From Tubulanus polymorphus (lineage: Eukaryota; Nemertea; Palaeonemertea; Tubulaniformes; Tubulanidae), in the NCBI RefSeq assembly GCF_964204645.1, contig NC_134027.1, positions 22,990,485 to 23,054,484 on the forward strand: 64,000 nucleotides of DNA. The letters are read 5' to 3'. Below the pieces are notes generated by a model. That model worked only from the letters and a program-made list of their open reading frames with translations. It did not search any database and was not told the origin of the DNA. Positions 1-11,768 of this stretch are shown piece by piece; positions within the stretch are counted from its first letter, which is position 1, and every line of letters begins with the position of its first letter. The position numbers were made by a program, and so were the translations under genes.

Positions 1-751
1 TTGTAGAATTAAACTAAATATGTAATATTGTATCTAGTGTATATAGAATAAAAAGTTTCTAAAAAATACAAGAGTAATTTTTTCAGCACTTGAAATATGA
101 AAGAATGTACAGTGTAGTCTCAAATGAAGATATGTACCAGTTGCACTAATGCTATGAGGAATTTGATCCCCTTGAGTAACGGAGTAGAATTAAAACAAAA
201 TACGGATGAAATTTGGAATAGAACTTAGAATAAAGATAGATGAATTGCTGAGAATGTTTTCCTTCGATGCGAAGTAATTATGTCCCCCGGACGCTGTCGT
301 TGTACTGTGTAACTGGTTGTTTACATTGGACATCGGTAATAAAATATCACTAATATATGGAGTAAAGATCACTTGTGAGAATACAACGACGCTTTCGTAG
401 GGCTTTTATTTGTTAACTCTAAGATGAGATAAATATCAGTTCACTATAGTCATACTGGTTTTTTTACAGCGGACATCGACGATAAAAAGTAACTGATAAA
501 TGGAGTAAAATTCCCTCGTATGAAATCATATCAGTTTTTTACAAGTTTTCTGTGACGAATTCATCATTCGTGGATTTGATTGATATACGGTCATCTGATA
601 TACACTAACTACTATGTTTTACAAAATTAAAAGATAATTTTTCATTTTATTGCCTCAGTAATCCAAGACCTCTACCGAAACGGCTACGAATACATCTGAT
701 TATTGTGCATCATCATTTATCAAGAAGATAAATCGCCTATTCAACACTTAC
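1..751 (-). other. R1 intron, left edge of window
   Basis: Matches the R4 intron 45415-46169 (reverse orientation) along its length. By that alignment the type D exon begins just past position 1. No other feature seen. Confidence 0.7.
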
Positions 752-1078
752 ACAATATAGACAACGTCATGGATGTGTTGACACCATTGACAGGTTGACT
801 GTTTTGATAAGCTGAACATCTATATTGTCTTCCATTTTTATCCTTATCAGTTGGTACTACTAGACTACTAGTAGATGCCCGTGCACTGTGAGATCCGGGT
901 TTATGATTTACTGTTGGATTGGGTGAAATATCTGTCCAAGTTGTCGTCCCAGAGCTGTACGCCCAGACAATTGTAGACACCGGGTTACTTGAGTCAGTTG
1001 TACACGTCAGAGTTTTTGATGTACCGTGAACAACTGGACCGTTTGGAATTTCAGTCAGTGTTATTGACTCTGGTGGAA
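752..1078 (-). CDS. R1 C-type Ig exon, second
   Basis: 327 nt, phase 1-1. Encodes V-P-P-E-S-I-T-L-T-E-I-P-N-G-P-V-V-H-G, L-T-C-T-T-D-S-S-N-P, V-W-A-Y and R-Q-Y-R-C. It resembles the last C exon of R4 (45088-45414), including the flanking intron. Confidence 0.87.
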
Positions 1079-4000
1079 CTGAAGATATAACATTGAAAGT
1101 CATGATTGATACTTTTTATTGGATGGTCTAATGCAACGTCAGCTCGTGTAATATCGGCTTTTTGGCACAAGGAGGTAAAACTGTACGGACAATAAACTGA
1201 TAACATTTTTCTTACTCCGCGATATTTCAAGGTCGTAGGCAGTACGACTGTGTATTGATAAGCCGGTTTTCGGTCTCTATTTTCGATTAGAAACTTGTCT
1301 AATAAGAGACCACAGAACCAGTGTAATTGAGATAGATTGGTTGCCTGTCGAACTCAGGGCAACTTGCATTTCCTGTCCGTTTGAAAAGACAAGGCATCCA
1401 GTCTATGTTCCTGATACCGATGTACCGAATCACGCATGCGCCACACCTCAGTAGGAAGTAAACACTGATGATATACACTGACATACGCAATGGTCCGTCC
1501 GTCGGCACTGTTTTATACGACGGCGTCCTAGAGACATTAATCTATTTTTTATTTTCACTTTTCCGGCCATAATTATCTGCGTGTTTAGAAAGGCGCAGAA
1601 AAGTCTCCCATGAATACGATTGCTGATCCAGGCCTTGACCGCAAAATTTCTAATGCACAAATTAAAACGGCAAAAACAGGGATTTGAGAAAATTGTCAGC
1701 TTTTCCTGACAATTTTCTCAAATCCCTTTTCAACGCGCTAGAAGAGGGATTTCTCACCCACGTTTGGGTGCCCTCACCAGAACAGGGTTCCATTCAGGCG
1801 CTCGCGCAAAAACAAGAAATTACGTTTTTTTTAATCTTAAGATAGGGATTGACACTATCTAATTTGATCGGTAGATTTCGTAAGATTTTTTTTTGTTTTG
1901 ATTTAGTGTCCCTACAAACCTACCACATCAGCCGGGAGCAAATCAGGGGTTTCGGAAATCGAAGGACATTTACAGTTGTTGGATCGGCGGTTGAATATAC
2001 GGAATATTTTGTTTGAATTGAAGTATATCTGACTCCCCGTAACCTTGATTCAAAATTATATGTTTTCTTGATTTACTTTAGCTATTCAATTTTTCTAACA
2101 CGCAGAGAAATCCGGCGGACTTTTCTGCACCTTTCTAAACGCGCAGATAATTATGGCCGGAAAAGTGAAAATAAATTAATGTCCCTAGGACGCCGTCGTA
2201 TTTTTAAGTCAGAATTGATTTATTTTTATAGACAAGATTACATCCAGATTCCATGAACTATGTAGACTCGACCAGAGCGGGAAGGCTGTAACTGTGTACA
2301 GAATTTATTCTAACTGCGCATGTCAGTTCTTCTATCGAAACATACAATGAGGAATAGAGTCCGAACCCCGTAATCGTGCATAGATTCGCCCCTCTTAGTT
2401 GCAGAGTACGTATTTCTTAATACGTCGTTGCGGGGATGATTAACGTGAACATTATATGCCCCGTTAGTGAGGAGGAAGGTCATAAAAAACTACTGTATTC
2501 CTATAACCTCAAAAATCGTACATTCAAAAGTCCTGAGTGAAGGGCATGAATTTTGCGAGAAAATTTAAGAAAAGTGTACAATTTCCTACGACAAGCGACC
2601 TTGATAATATCGCAAAGCAGGAAAAATACGGTAAACATAACATACGTACACTATCGTCCCCTTGTGTAAAACAGCCGACATTACACGATTTGACGTAACA
2701 TTTAGCTGATGTTTTAACGGTAGACTATAGTATTTATCAATGTAAAGGCTAATCAATGAAACACTGATTCAGTAAAACCAGGGAGGTGGCCAACTCCCTG
2801 GTTTTACACTCAATCTGTTGACTATAATTGTTTACTAATACATAATCGGCGCGTTTCTTCACTTAAGCATAATTTGTTTTCAATATTGTCTAAATCTAGG
2901 TATGTTGGACTGGAAGATAATTTGTTTCAATGAAGTGACATTTATTGTAAATACAGCGCATTTGTTGGTTTTCCGACTCAAATCGATGAATGTATAACCG
3001 TTAAACACATCACAAGCGCTATTCTACACTTACACAATACAGACAATGTCGTGGAGTTGGTGACACCATTAACAGGATGACTGTTTTGATAAGCTGTACA
3101 TCTATATTGTCTTCCATTCTTATCCTTATCAGTTGATACTACTAGACTACTTGTAGATGTCTGTCCACTGTGAGATCCGGGTTTATGATTTACTGCTGGG
3201 TTGGGTGAAATATCTGTCCATGTTGTCGTCCCAGATCTGTACGCCCAAACAATTGTAGACACCGGGTTACTGGAGTCAGTTGTACACGTCAGAGTTTTTG
3301 ATGTACCTTGAACAACTGGACCGTTTGGAATATCAGTCAGTGTAATTGATTCTGGTGGAACTATAAATAAATATTCAAATTCACGCTCCTTCATTAGCCA
3401 TTCAGGGAAAGCGCATTTATATGAACAACAATCTACAACACTTCATTTGATATCTGTAATATAGTGTTTCATACTTACAGTTAACGGTAATTGTTGTATC
3501 TTTGTAAAGATTTCCAGTTTGACATCTGTATTGAGCCTGATTCATAGTTTTAGTTGCAGTAATAAATAATGTACTAGTAGCCACAGACCCGTGATAGGCT
3601 GCACTAGTTTGATTCGTAGCTGGTTGAGAGACAAGTGGTGTCCATGATGCAGAGGAATATTTGAACCACTGAATCTGTACAGCCGGGTTTGACGAGTCAG
3701 TTTTACACTCCATCTGTTGATTATTGTTAAATAATACACGATCTGCCGGTTTCTTCACCATTGTCAGTGATGTTGCTTGAACTAGAAATAATTTGTTTCA
3801 ATATTGTCAAATCCGAGGATGTTGACGAAACAAAACCACGTCAAAAATAGAACCACATTAACTTCACGAGGTTACGAGTAATTTGTAAACAATGTATAGT
3901 ACTTACAGTTGACAGTTAATACGAATTTATTAGAAATCATTGGTGTTGATATACCAGCCCCTGTAGCTGTACATTGATATTCTGCCTGGTTATCTGTTTT

Positions 4001-7000
4001 AGTGACGGATGTTGAATATGTTAGAGGACTAACTCCCTGTTTTACAGTGCTGCCCCCTGGTGTTCTAGATATGAGCAGGTTCGGTACCGGGTTACCCCCT
4101 GTAGCTGTACACGTGAAGTCAACGGAAGTGGAATCCCGAACTGTTGACGTCGGTCCTTGTAATGCAACACTGCTTGGCGGGTCTGGAATGGACGAGAAAA
4201 ATATTTTGCTAGCGGAAAAAAACTGAAGAATTGAAGCCGAAACGACATGATTCAAAATCGAATGAATTTCATATAAATTCTCAATTCACTCTCATTAATG
4301 AGCCTCTACGTGTAGTTTAGAAACAGGTTTCCTTTGGTAATTAATCCGGTGCGAAATATTTTCGAATGATCTGAAATGATATATTTTAGAACTAATGTAT
4401 TTTAAACTTACAGTAAACGGTAATCGTTGTATCTTTGTAAAGATTTCCAGTTTGACATCTGTATCGAGCTTGATTCATGGTTTTAGTCGCAGTAATAGAT
4501 AATGTGCTAGTAGCCACAAACCCGTGATTGGCTGCACTAGTTCGACTCGTAGCTGGTTGAGAGACAAGTGGTGTCCATGTTGTAGAGGAATATGTGAACC
4601 ACTGAATCTGTACAGCCGGGTTTGACGAGTCAGTTCTACACTCTATCTGTTGATTATCGTTTACTAATACATAATCTGCCGGTTTCTTCATCATCGTCAG
4701 CGTTGTTGCTTGAACTAGAAATCATTTGTTCTCGATATTGTCAAAATCCGTGTGTGTTGACGAAACAAAATTATGTCAAAAACAGAACCGCAGTTACTTC
4801 ATGGGAATAACGAGTAATTTGTAAAATATCTGCAGTACTTACAGTAGACAGTTAATCTAACTTTATTTGAAATCATTGGTGTTGGTATACCAGCCCCAGT
4901 AGCTGTACATTGATATTCTGCCTGGTTATCTGTTTTATTGGCGGATGTTGAATATGTTAGAGGGCTTATTCCCTGTTTGACAGTGCTGCCACCTGGTGTT
5001 CTAGTTATGGCGAGGTTCGGTACCGGGTTACCCCCAGTAGCTGTACACGTTAAGTCAACGGATACGGATTCCTGAACGGGTGACTTCGGTCCTTGTAATG
5101 TAACATTACCTGGCGGGTCTGAAATTAAAAGTGTTAAAAAGCGATTATCTTGATCGATGAGTTATATGTACAACAGCAACAGTTTATTCTGTACAATTTC
5201 ATATTTAAGATTACCGGCCCAGATTCTTTTGAAATGCATTAAAAACTCATATTTATTCCAAGCATAAGCTTTTGCATGAAGCTTTTTACGGAGTTATTTC
5301 TCTCATTCAAATAGATATAAAATATGAAGTATCGAGTCAAATCCAACAATGCATTCGCATGAATAAATTTCTCGTACGTTATTGATGATGTTTTAATTGT
5401 TCCGGTTTGCTGGTAAACTGCCGCATATTTTTCAAAGCCGCGTCTCACCCGATCACAATCGTGACGAATAGACTTCATGTAGAGAAAATATGGTGAATAT
5501 CGATTGATGGGAAGATTCATTTGAATGAAATATGTATATCTGTTATAATTAATGGGACATAAGGGGTCTAGAACACACCCGAATGAATATGGTAAGATAC
5601 GCCTCAGAAGAGTCCGCGGTAAAAGGGTAAACGCGTTTAGATTCATATTTTGTGGTAATCTGACGATATCTTCTTGCCTACTTCATTATTCTAGATAATT
5701 GCTTTATCGCGATGTGACAAAATGTCATTTGATGAGGATAGAATCTGAAACTTTAACATAATTCAGCCTCATAAATGCACTTAATAATAAACTCCGTTAA
5801 GGAGTCGCGTGCGTTTTCCTCAGCATTCGACGCAGATATAGGTAGGTAAGGTACCTATAAATATTTCGTTTCTTTATCGAAATCGATGAATCACAGATTT
5901 GAACAACGAACTCCTTTGAATCCATTGACTGGGTTATTTCCAACAAATTTCTGTTACAAATTGCCTAATATGAATACTAGGTAAATCACGTGTGTTCATC
6001 TATCTTAACGTAATACTTACATAGTACTTTGATAGTAATACTACCAGTAACTGATCCTGCTACATTCGATACTGTACATGTATAAACATTTGAATCAGTT
6101 TTACTGATTCGTGTAAAACTGAGTTTATTATTAGACTGTCCTGATAGATTGACACCACTCCATTTATACGTCAGTCCTGTAGCTCCAGGCTGTGAACCGT
6201 CACATGTGATTGTTAATTGTGAATTCTCCTGTACTGTGACGACGTTGTTGGTGGCGGTGTTTGGTTGAGATGTTAGGACTGGTCCATTCGGGGGTGCTGT
6301 AAATATGAAACTATATTGAAAACCACGGGGGTTTCGGTGGTTCATTTTCAATGCGTCTGCTACATTATAGATTTTGGTAATTTAAAAGAAGCCATCCATT
6401 TCAGAATTAATAAATCAACATGAATCAGTTGTAGATCACAAAATATCCGTGATAAAACGATAAGAGTAAAATCCCGCAATAAATGAATTGATAGCTAAAA
6501 AGTTTACTTCGAATGTAAGAAATATTAACCTCCTTCAGTCTAAAATGACTTGCAAAATAAAACACAGCGCATGTACATAAATACATTGTATATGCATGAA
6601 ATAAGATACGAATTACTGCACATTAAGTAATGGGGACAGGAGTACTGACATATTTTGAAAAATAGATGTAATGGGGGCTGAAACCTTTATTAAGGTTGAC
6701 AGAGCGGTCGGAATGAGTACAAATCAAAAGCGGATTCTTACTATGTGGTGTCTATAGTGAGATTGCTGTTTGGAAAAGCAATATTGGCTCCAGGAAATTC
6801 AAAAGTATGCCCGATTTGCAAAGAATAGAGACTACCCCACCTATCTAATTTCACCCTATTTAAAGCATCCCGTTTATGTTCATTGATTCTTCCCTGTTTC
6901 CCCAATATAAAAAGGTTACAATCAGGACAGTGAAAACAAAACAGAGAAAGATACTTTATTAGTATTAGCTTTGTGAAGTGCTTTCTCTAAAACTTTGTCC

Positions 7001-9949
7001 GGGTATGCAATTTTTTTCAAAAAAAGGTTGATTATGTTACTAAAATGTCAGCGTTGTGCACAAATAAAGTGAAATTGACCATGATTCTGGGGCATTTTCC
7101 TGGGGCCATAGCCCCTTAATGCCCCAACTAAAAATGCACTTTAATTACCCGATAATTCATTTGGAAATACTGAAATTTGCCATCAAACCTTTTGTACGCT
7201 AAAATGGAATTGAAACCCACCTTTGAGCTCTCCTTCCATCTAAAATATCATTGCCTAAAAAGTTTTTATCAGAAATCCTTAGAAGCTCCAAGGGAAAGAC
7301 CCTGAACAACCACCACTTTAAGGTAAGCTTGAGTAAATGGAAAGAAATTCAGGTAAGATTCACAGCTAGTAGGTTTACGAAAAACAGAGAAACCTATAAT
7401 CCCGAATTAAGATTTTGTATGAGAACATCAAAAAATGGGTTTTTTTTCATCGAATTCCCACTCGAAGGTAAACTTCTAGGAAGGATAAATAAAGGGAATT
7501 AAGAAATGTCAAAAGATGTCAAGGATGAGATCAGTTGACACTAAACATAAAGTATAATCGACGTAACTGCGCCATAGAAGAGGCGCGAATATAGGGTAAA
7601 ATTTCAGATTCAATGTGTTCTATGAAAAGGTTAGCTAGAGTAGGCGATAGATGCCCGTAGCGAAATCATATTGCGCAAAGAAAATGCCATCATATTGAAA
7701 ATAGGCTCTTCTAGCGCATAATTCTAAAAGATCAACGAGACAGTTAACTGAGGCAGGATAATTCAAATTACAGGACGGGAGTGTACGTTTGATAAAATCT
7801 GAAGTGAGTTCCAGAGGGATGTTAGTGATATCTCTATCACTAACAACATTGACTACATCAAACGAAATGAACTTGTTGCCATTAAGGGTAACATGACGTC
7901 TTGTAGTAAATCCATATCTTGTTTGTTATGAGAACCAGAGAACGAACCAAGAAAGGAGAAAGCGTTTTTTCAATCGAGGATCCAGAAAGATGTCATGAGG
8001 GAGAGCCCCTTCTTGAGATGACAAGATGCGTAAAGGGACATTACTTTTTACGAATCTTAGGGGGGCTGTAAGGATAAGTCGGTAAGCTGGGTAATCGGCT
8101 GGTCAATTTCATTATAAATGTATCATCAGTAGGATGTTTACGTATACTGTGTATTTATTTGGGCAGTCATTTTAGACTGAAGAAGGGTGGCAGCAACCAC
8201 CCGAAATGTTTCTAATATTTCAAATATTAAGTTATCATTCGTAACTCGCAGTCAGTGAATTGTTCAAACCCAGATCACATGGTGAATACAATTTCATAGT
8301 CACTCTTCGTTACTGAACGCGATAAGAGAAATGATATATTATTCAATTCTTACCCACTACAGTTATTTCCTTTTTACTATTTGCATTAGTTGAGAACATG
8401 TTCATGTAGTCGCATGACCATGATGAGAGAAATGAGATATAATTCAATTGCTAATTATTCTTACCTACTACAGTAACTACTTTTCTACTTTCTGAAAACA
8501 TGTTCATGTATTGACATGCCCATCCTCCAGCATCAGACATCTGTACATTAGTTATACGTAAACCGTAACGTCCAGCTGTGACGTCACACTGTCCAGTGTA
8601 CCGAGGTTCAGTAATAGCTCCACGAGGACAGTTTGTCTTATCAAACGAATAATGTACAGTAGGGGTACTGAATGTCATACTGTAACCGCAGAAATCTTTA
8701 CTGGGTGGTGAAACCTGACACTGTACGTCGGTGGTGCCACCTAGTTTTACAACTGCTGGTGTTACAACTGTCGTGATTGTCGTGTCCGCTGCATCTATAC
8801 AATTCTGCTGCTGTCCTAGAATTATTCAATCACCTTAAAACATTTAAAATCGTTCATGTCATCGTGTTCGTATTAATCTAGTCTTTTACAAGTAATTTGT
8901 ACTACATTTGGCCGGGACATACGAAAATCAACGCTATACCGCGAGGTTCGTATTAAGCCATTTCGTATTAACGAGGTTCCAATGTATATGTACCAAACGA
9001 TGATCTCTAGCGAGAGTCCGAAACTTGGTGCATTTTCATCTTGATTCTTGAAAAATTAATATTCGATTTTAAAGTTTTAATTTGTGTATTTACGTAGTGC
9101 GTCTCAAACTCATTAAAGACTGAAAAACAATAGCTAAATACTAAGTAAGCGACGAACTAAGGGTAATGATACAAGTAGAAGAAAATTAACAACCATTGGT
9201 GAAACAATATCTGATTGGTTTAAACGATATTTAGAACATCTTTCACTCATATAACGGTAGATCAAGTCTGAAAAGTTTCTTTTAAGCTATGAATTTATTC
9301 GTCCAACGTTTCGACTATACCCCAATAGGAATCCCCATCTTCAGGAATAACGAGTGAAAAAAAATATGACACATAATGCCATCGAGAACAAAGGAACCGT
9401 GTTTCTCATCACCGCGCACGTCCGAAGAATCAGTGACGAAAATCTGGTAAAAATAGCGCTCGAATAATTTAATAATTTCTGTTGGTTTCTTTTCAATGCA
9501 AAAAAATGGAATACCCCCTGCTCAATAGAATCCTTGTTTATTATTATTTCTTTTTCGTACTTGGAATTATGTAATGTGCATTATCAGCAATGGATCAGGT
9601 TATTGATGCGATGTAGATAGATCGGGATTTAAAACTGTCATTTGCCCTGACATTGGAGATTTCGGTAAGCACAATCCAAAAGTAAAGACTCGGTTCCCTC
9701 ATGCCATCTTCAGTGCATTTTCTACCTAAATCAAAATAAGGAAGTTGACTCCCTCAGGCTCCTCTTCAATCCCCCTTTCATTACAAGGACTAAGTAGAAA
9801 TGTATGCCCCCCGCGTCACTTTGGAGAAGCCAGTGCACAATGAGAAACACGGTATGTATTTTGAATGGCGTTATGTGGTAGTATTTACCTGCTGTAGATC
9901 TCACGCAGAGAAGAACAATCACAAACACACACCAGACTACCGGTACATT
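752..9949 (-). CDS. Receptor gene R1 (IgSF, partial, leaves window at left)
   Basis: Multi-exon gene read right to left. Exons in order: signal 9889-9949, V-like Ig 8465-8815, N-type Ig 6021-6296, then A 4843-5118, B 4412-4714, A 3907-4182, B 3479-3781, C 3034-3360 and C 752-1078. Each Ig exon has AG/GT borders, phase 1-1 and an open frame. The next exon expected from R4 (type D) would begin within a few bases beyond position 1, because bases 1-30 match the intron end just before the D exon of R4. FN3, membrane and tail exons should therefore lie outside the window. The gene is an inverted copy of the R2/R4 block and lacks one A-B pair seen in R2. The initiator exon was not found; it should lie between about 9,950 and 10,900. 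Role inferred: cell-surface receptor of an immune or self-recognition type. Confidence 0.8.
1516..2200. mobile_element. Foldback/MITE-like element with nested insertion
   Basis: Terminal inverted repeats start TACGACGGCGTCCTAG and end CTAGGACGCCGTCGTA, with conserved subterminal sequence including ggccataattatctgcg. It is the counterpart of the 289-bp element at 19193-19481, but about 430 bases of other sequence (about 1662-2090) are inserted. No coding capacity seen. Confidence 0.65.
1679..1726. repeat. Perfect short inverted repeat
   Basis: Two 21-base arms (1679-1699 and 1706-1726) pair perfectly around a 6-base loop. It lies in the sequence nested inside the foldback element; possibly the end of another small transposon. 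Confidence 0.7.
2801..2862 (-). pseudogene. Relic of a B-type Ig exon in R1
   Basis: The minus strand reads V-K-K-R-A-D-Y-V-L, then a small insertion, then Q-Q-I-E-C-K-T, the start of a B-type Ig exon. The exon is cut off soon after the first cysteine and lacks its acceptor. The same relic lies in R2 at 18661-18724, so it predates the block duplication. Confidence 0.6.
3034..3360 (-). CDS. R1 C-type Ig exon, first
   Basis: 327 nt, phase 1-1. Encodes P-P-E-S-I-T-L-T-D-I-P-N-G-P-V-V, K-T-L-T-C-T-T-D-S-S-N-P, I-V-W-A-Y and G-R-Q-Y-R-C-T-A-Y. Canonical GT donor, unlike its R2 counterpart. Confidence 0.87.
3479..3781 (-). CDS. R1 B-type Ig exon, second
   Basis: 303 nt, phase 1-1. Encodes V-K-K-P-A-D-R-V-L-F-N-N-N-Q-Q-M-E-C, Q-W-F-K-Y-S-S and Q-A-Q-Y-R-C. 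Open frame; acceptor tttctag, donor GTAAGTATG. Confidence 0.87.
3907..4182 (-). CDS. R1 A-type Ig exon, second
   Basis: 276 nt, phase 1-1. Starts D-P-P-S-S-V-A-L-Q-G-P-T-S after a tttccag-like acceptor; Cys pair in D-F-T-C-T-A-T-G and A-E-Y-Q-C. Partner of the R2 exon at 17344-17622. Confidence 0.87.
4412..4714 (-). CDS. R1 B-type Ig exon, first
   Basis: 303 nt, phase 1-1. Encodes M-M-K-K-P-A-D-Y-V-L-V-N-D-N-Q-Q-I-E-C, then V-Q-I-Q-W-F and M-N-Q-A-R-Y-R-C. Cys, Trp and Tyr-x-Cys are all in place for a C2-type Ig fold. Confidence 0.87.
4843..5118 (-). CDS. R1 A-type Ig exon, first
   Basis: 276 nt, phase 1-1. Reverse translation gives P-P-G-N-V-T-L-Q-G-P-K-S-P-V-Q-E-S, D-L-T-C-T-A-T-G-G-N-P, and T-D-N-Q-A-E-Y-Q-C-T-A-T-G. 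C2-like Ig in which the core Trp is replaced. Open frame with good splice sites. Confidence 0.85.
5119..6020 (-). other. R1 intron between N and first A exon
   Basis: Intron conserved with the matching introns of R2 (15521-16407) and R4 (42535-43421). A 135-codon open frame (5239-5646, minus) is interrupted in both other copies, so I do not call it a gene. Confidence 0.7.
6021..6296 (-). CDS. R1 N-type Ig exon
   Basis: 276 nt, phase 1-1, bounded by tttacag and GTAAGTATT. Encodes A-P-P-N-G-P-V-L-T-S-Q-P-N-T-A then an I-set-like Ig: L-T-I-T-C, Y-K-W-S-G, and K-T-D-S-N-V-Y-T-C. Same position and near-identical sequence to the N exons of R2, R3 and R4. Confidence 0.88.
6450..8235 (-). mobile_element. 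Decayed Penelope-like element in R1 V-N intron
   Basis: Diverged copy of the relic also present in R2 (13302-15090) and R4 (40328-42095). The minus strand of about 7600-7860 matches the RT region of a Penelope-like protein (F-I-K-R-x-L-P-S motif, then an E-L-C-A-R-R-A-F-F-Q-F-like block). The end near 8174-8212 carries a hammerhead-like core: CTGAAGA, a GGGTGG/CCACCC stem and GAAA. Reading frames are broken. It was present before the receptor block was duplicated. Confidence 0.65.
8351..8420 (-). pseudogene. Duplicated 3' end of the R1 V exon
   Basis: Read on the minus strand this stretch encodes C-D-Y-M-N-M-F-S-T-N-A-N-S-K-K-E-I-T-V-V-G followed by GTAAGAAT. It repeats the last ~70 bases and donor site of the neighbouring V exon (8465-8815), without the 5' part or an acceptor I can recognise. 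It looks like a partial tandem duplication and offers a second, decoy donor site. Confidence 0.6.
8465..8815 (-). CDS. R1 V-like Ig exon
   Basis: 351 nt, phase 1-1. Begins G-Q-Q-Q-N-C and holds an Ig core: V-Q-C-Q-V for the B-strand cysteine, an extra F-C-G, a C-P-R-G and G-Q-C-D-V-T-A-G pair, and the F-strand signature D-A-G-G-W-A-C. The usual Tyr before the last Cys is replaced by Trp, as in all V exons here. The extra cysteines suggest additional disulfides. Confidence 0.8.
8816..9888 (-). other. R1 intron between signal and V exons
   Basis: Non-coding. Bases 9301-9350 resemble a Penelope-type terminal repeat fragment (minus strand: CTGAAGATGGGG ... GTCGAAACGTTGG). Otherwise nothing recognised. 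Confidence 0.5.
9889..9949 (-). CDS. R1 signal-peptide exon
   Basis: 61-nt exon between an AG acceptor (ending tatattcag) and the donor GTAAATAC. It encodes N-V-P-V-V-W-C-V-F-V-I-V-L-L-C-V-R-S-T-A-G, a typical hydrophobic signal core ending in a small-residue cleavage region (S-T-A-G). It starts in phase 0 and ends in phase 1, as in R2 and R4, but its sequence is quite different from theirs. No in-frame ATG; the start codon must be in an upstream exon. Confidence 0.65.
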
Positions 9950-11768
9950 CTGAATATATATTAGAACAATAAATTACATGTGTTTGTCATAAATAAAGTT
10001 TTCATTTCTAAATCAATTTAATCGACGTCTTGTTCGTGGACTTAAAACGATTTAACTATTTATAACCATACGTACATATATTTGTAATCGCAAACAGCAA
10101 TCTATGTAAGATCTATTGACGAATAAGCCACCATAATTGATTTACGTATCTAAACTCGAAATTTTTTGGATCATTTCATTAATGGCCTTTGCTTTGATGT
10201 TGGAGAGCCTAAACAATTCTAAAGCCGTGCTTAAATAAAGTCAAGTCGTGTAAAAATTAATTTGAGTAACTTATGAATCTGAATATGTAGGCCTATAACC
10301 TTTTTTTATTCAACAAATCCATGTACGCAACTAACATATTTTTGGAACTAACACAATTTTCTTGCAGTTGTGAAGTGACTGTGGTGGCTATAAGTAAGAA
10401 GCCAGTGGCCTATACGCGTGTTTTATCACGATTTTACTGCATTATATAGGCCTACATGTACTCACTTGGATGCGTTGAGTGTTCATTTTTTTCCAAATTT
10501 CCTGATGATCAACATATCGATTATTTTGAAAGAAGAAGTTATAGCAAAGTTTTCAAGTATAAACACTCGCTTCCTTTCAACGTCGCAATCAAACACGTAT
10601 GTCAAAACTAAGCCTAACGATTGTGAGGTAATAGAATCACGTAGACGAACACAAACCGGTAATCCAAATTTAGAAAACGTCTAATCAAAGAGAAACTTCG
10701 AAACTGAAAACGTCTGGTCGATTTTCACTTCCTGGTCGCATTATACACACTAGATTTATATCTACACATACCAACATACAATGTAGACCTACCCGCGGCG
10801 TATGTGCCTAGTTGACAGCAGTACCAGTTACTTGACGACATTCTTCTGATTTATAATGCCTACACTCTATGCATAAACAGCTATCATAGTCATATATTCT
10901 TGAAGGTTATTGATTAAGTAGCTTTGTTCATTGTGGGAAAACCCACGCAGTATAGGTCTTGTATTTTCGTGTAAACATCGGCATTCAACACTGAATATCG
11001 ATGATGAACACGATTCTTGTCGGTATCATTCGCTATATTTACCTAACTTCCTGGTCGGAATAGAAATACGTCTTTTTAAAATATTCATTCGACAGAAATT
11101 CTAAGCGCTCTTCATCCTGTCAATACGTAGATCAGCAATTTGCTTGAATGTTGTAAGTTAATCGTTTTACTATGAAGTCTAAATTAAAAAAAAAATCTTC
11201 CTTTCGCTTTGCTCTTGTTTTTTATTTACGTAACGAAGGTCACAAAACTCAATTGCTTAAGGTCAGAAAAACATTTTATTTTTTTTTCAGTGTTATCACA
11301 TTCGATTTTAGTTACAGTTTCTTTATTTGTTATGATATTTGTCTAAAGTATGTGTTATGTTATGATATTTGTATACTATTTTCTTATTGAAGGTATTCTG
11401 TTGTTCTTTGAAAAGCATATAGAGCATGTATGGAAAGGTAAGGACGAGAGCTACCACGTATTTCATCCAAATTCATTTTTGTAGATTAAATCTATGCAGT
11501 TCCATTGATTAACTGAACCTTGTGACTGATAAGTGCGTGGTAAATCATTATCTATCGAGATCCAAACGAAAACCGATTTCGAAGCCGATATCACACGTGA
11601 CAAATTAGTAATGCACACATTAATTTTCGGTCCCGGTTTGACAGTGTTATTTATCAACAAAATTTTTTGATTAACAAATTCACATCTAGCGCAGACAGAC
11701 ACCCCTGATATTCTAACATCGAGCAGATTGTGAAATCACGCTGCTTCAGTACATTATCTTCATTACAG
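9950..11768. other. Divergent intergenic region between R1 and R2
   Basis: Holds the unseen first exons and presumably the promoters of both head-to-head genes. The duplicated block shared with R4 starts near 10894 (matching 37941). The 88-codon frame at 10418-10684 has no recognisable domain. I see no clear promoter motif. Confidence 0.5.

Noticed and set aside
5239-5646. 135-codon ORF inside the R1 N-A intron
   Set aside because: The aligned introns in R2 (16000-16290) and R4 (43000-43301) carry frameshifts and stops in this frame, and there is no known domain.
7251-7502. 83-codon ORF near the old Penelope relic in R1
   Set aside because: Part of decayed element sequence; not open in the R2 and R4 copies.
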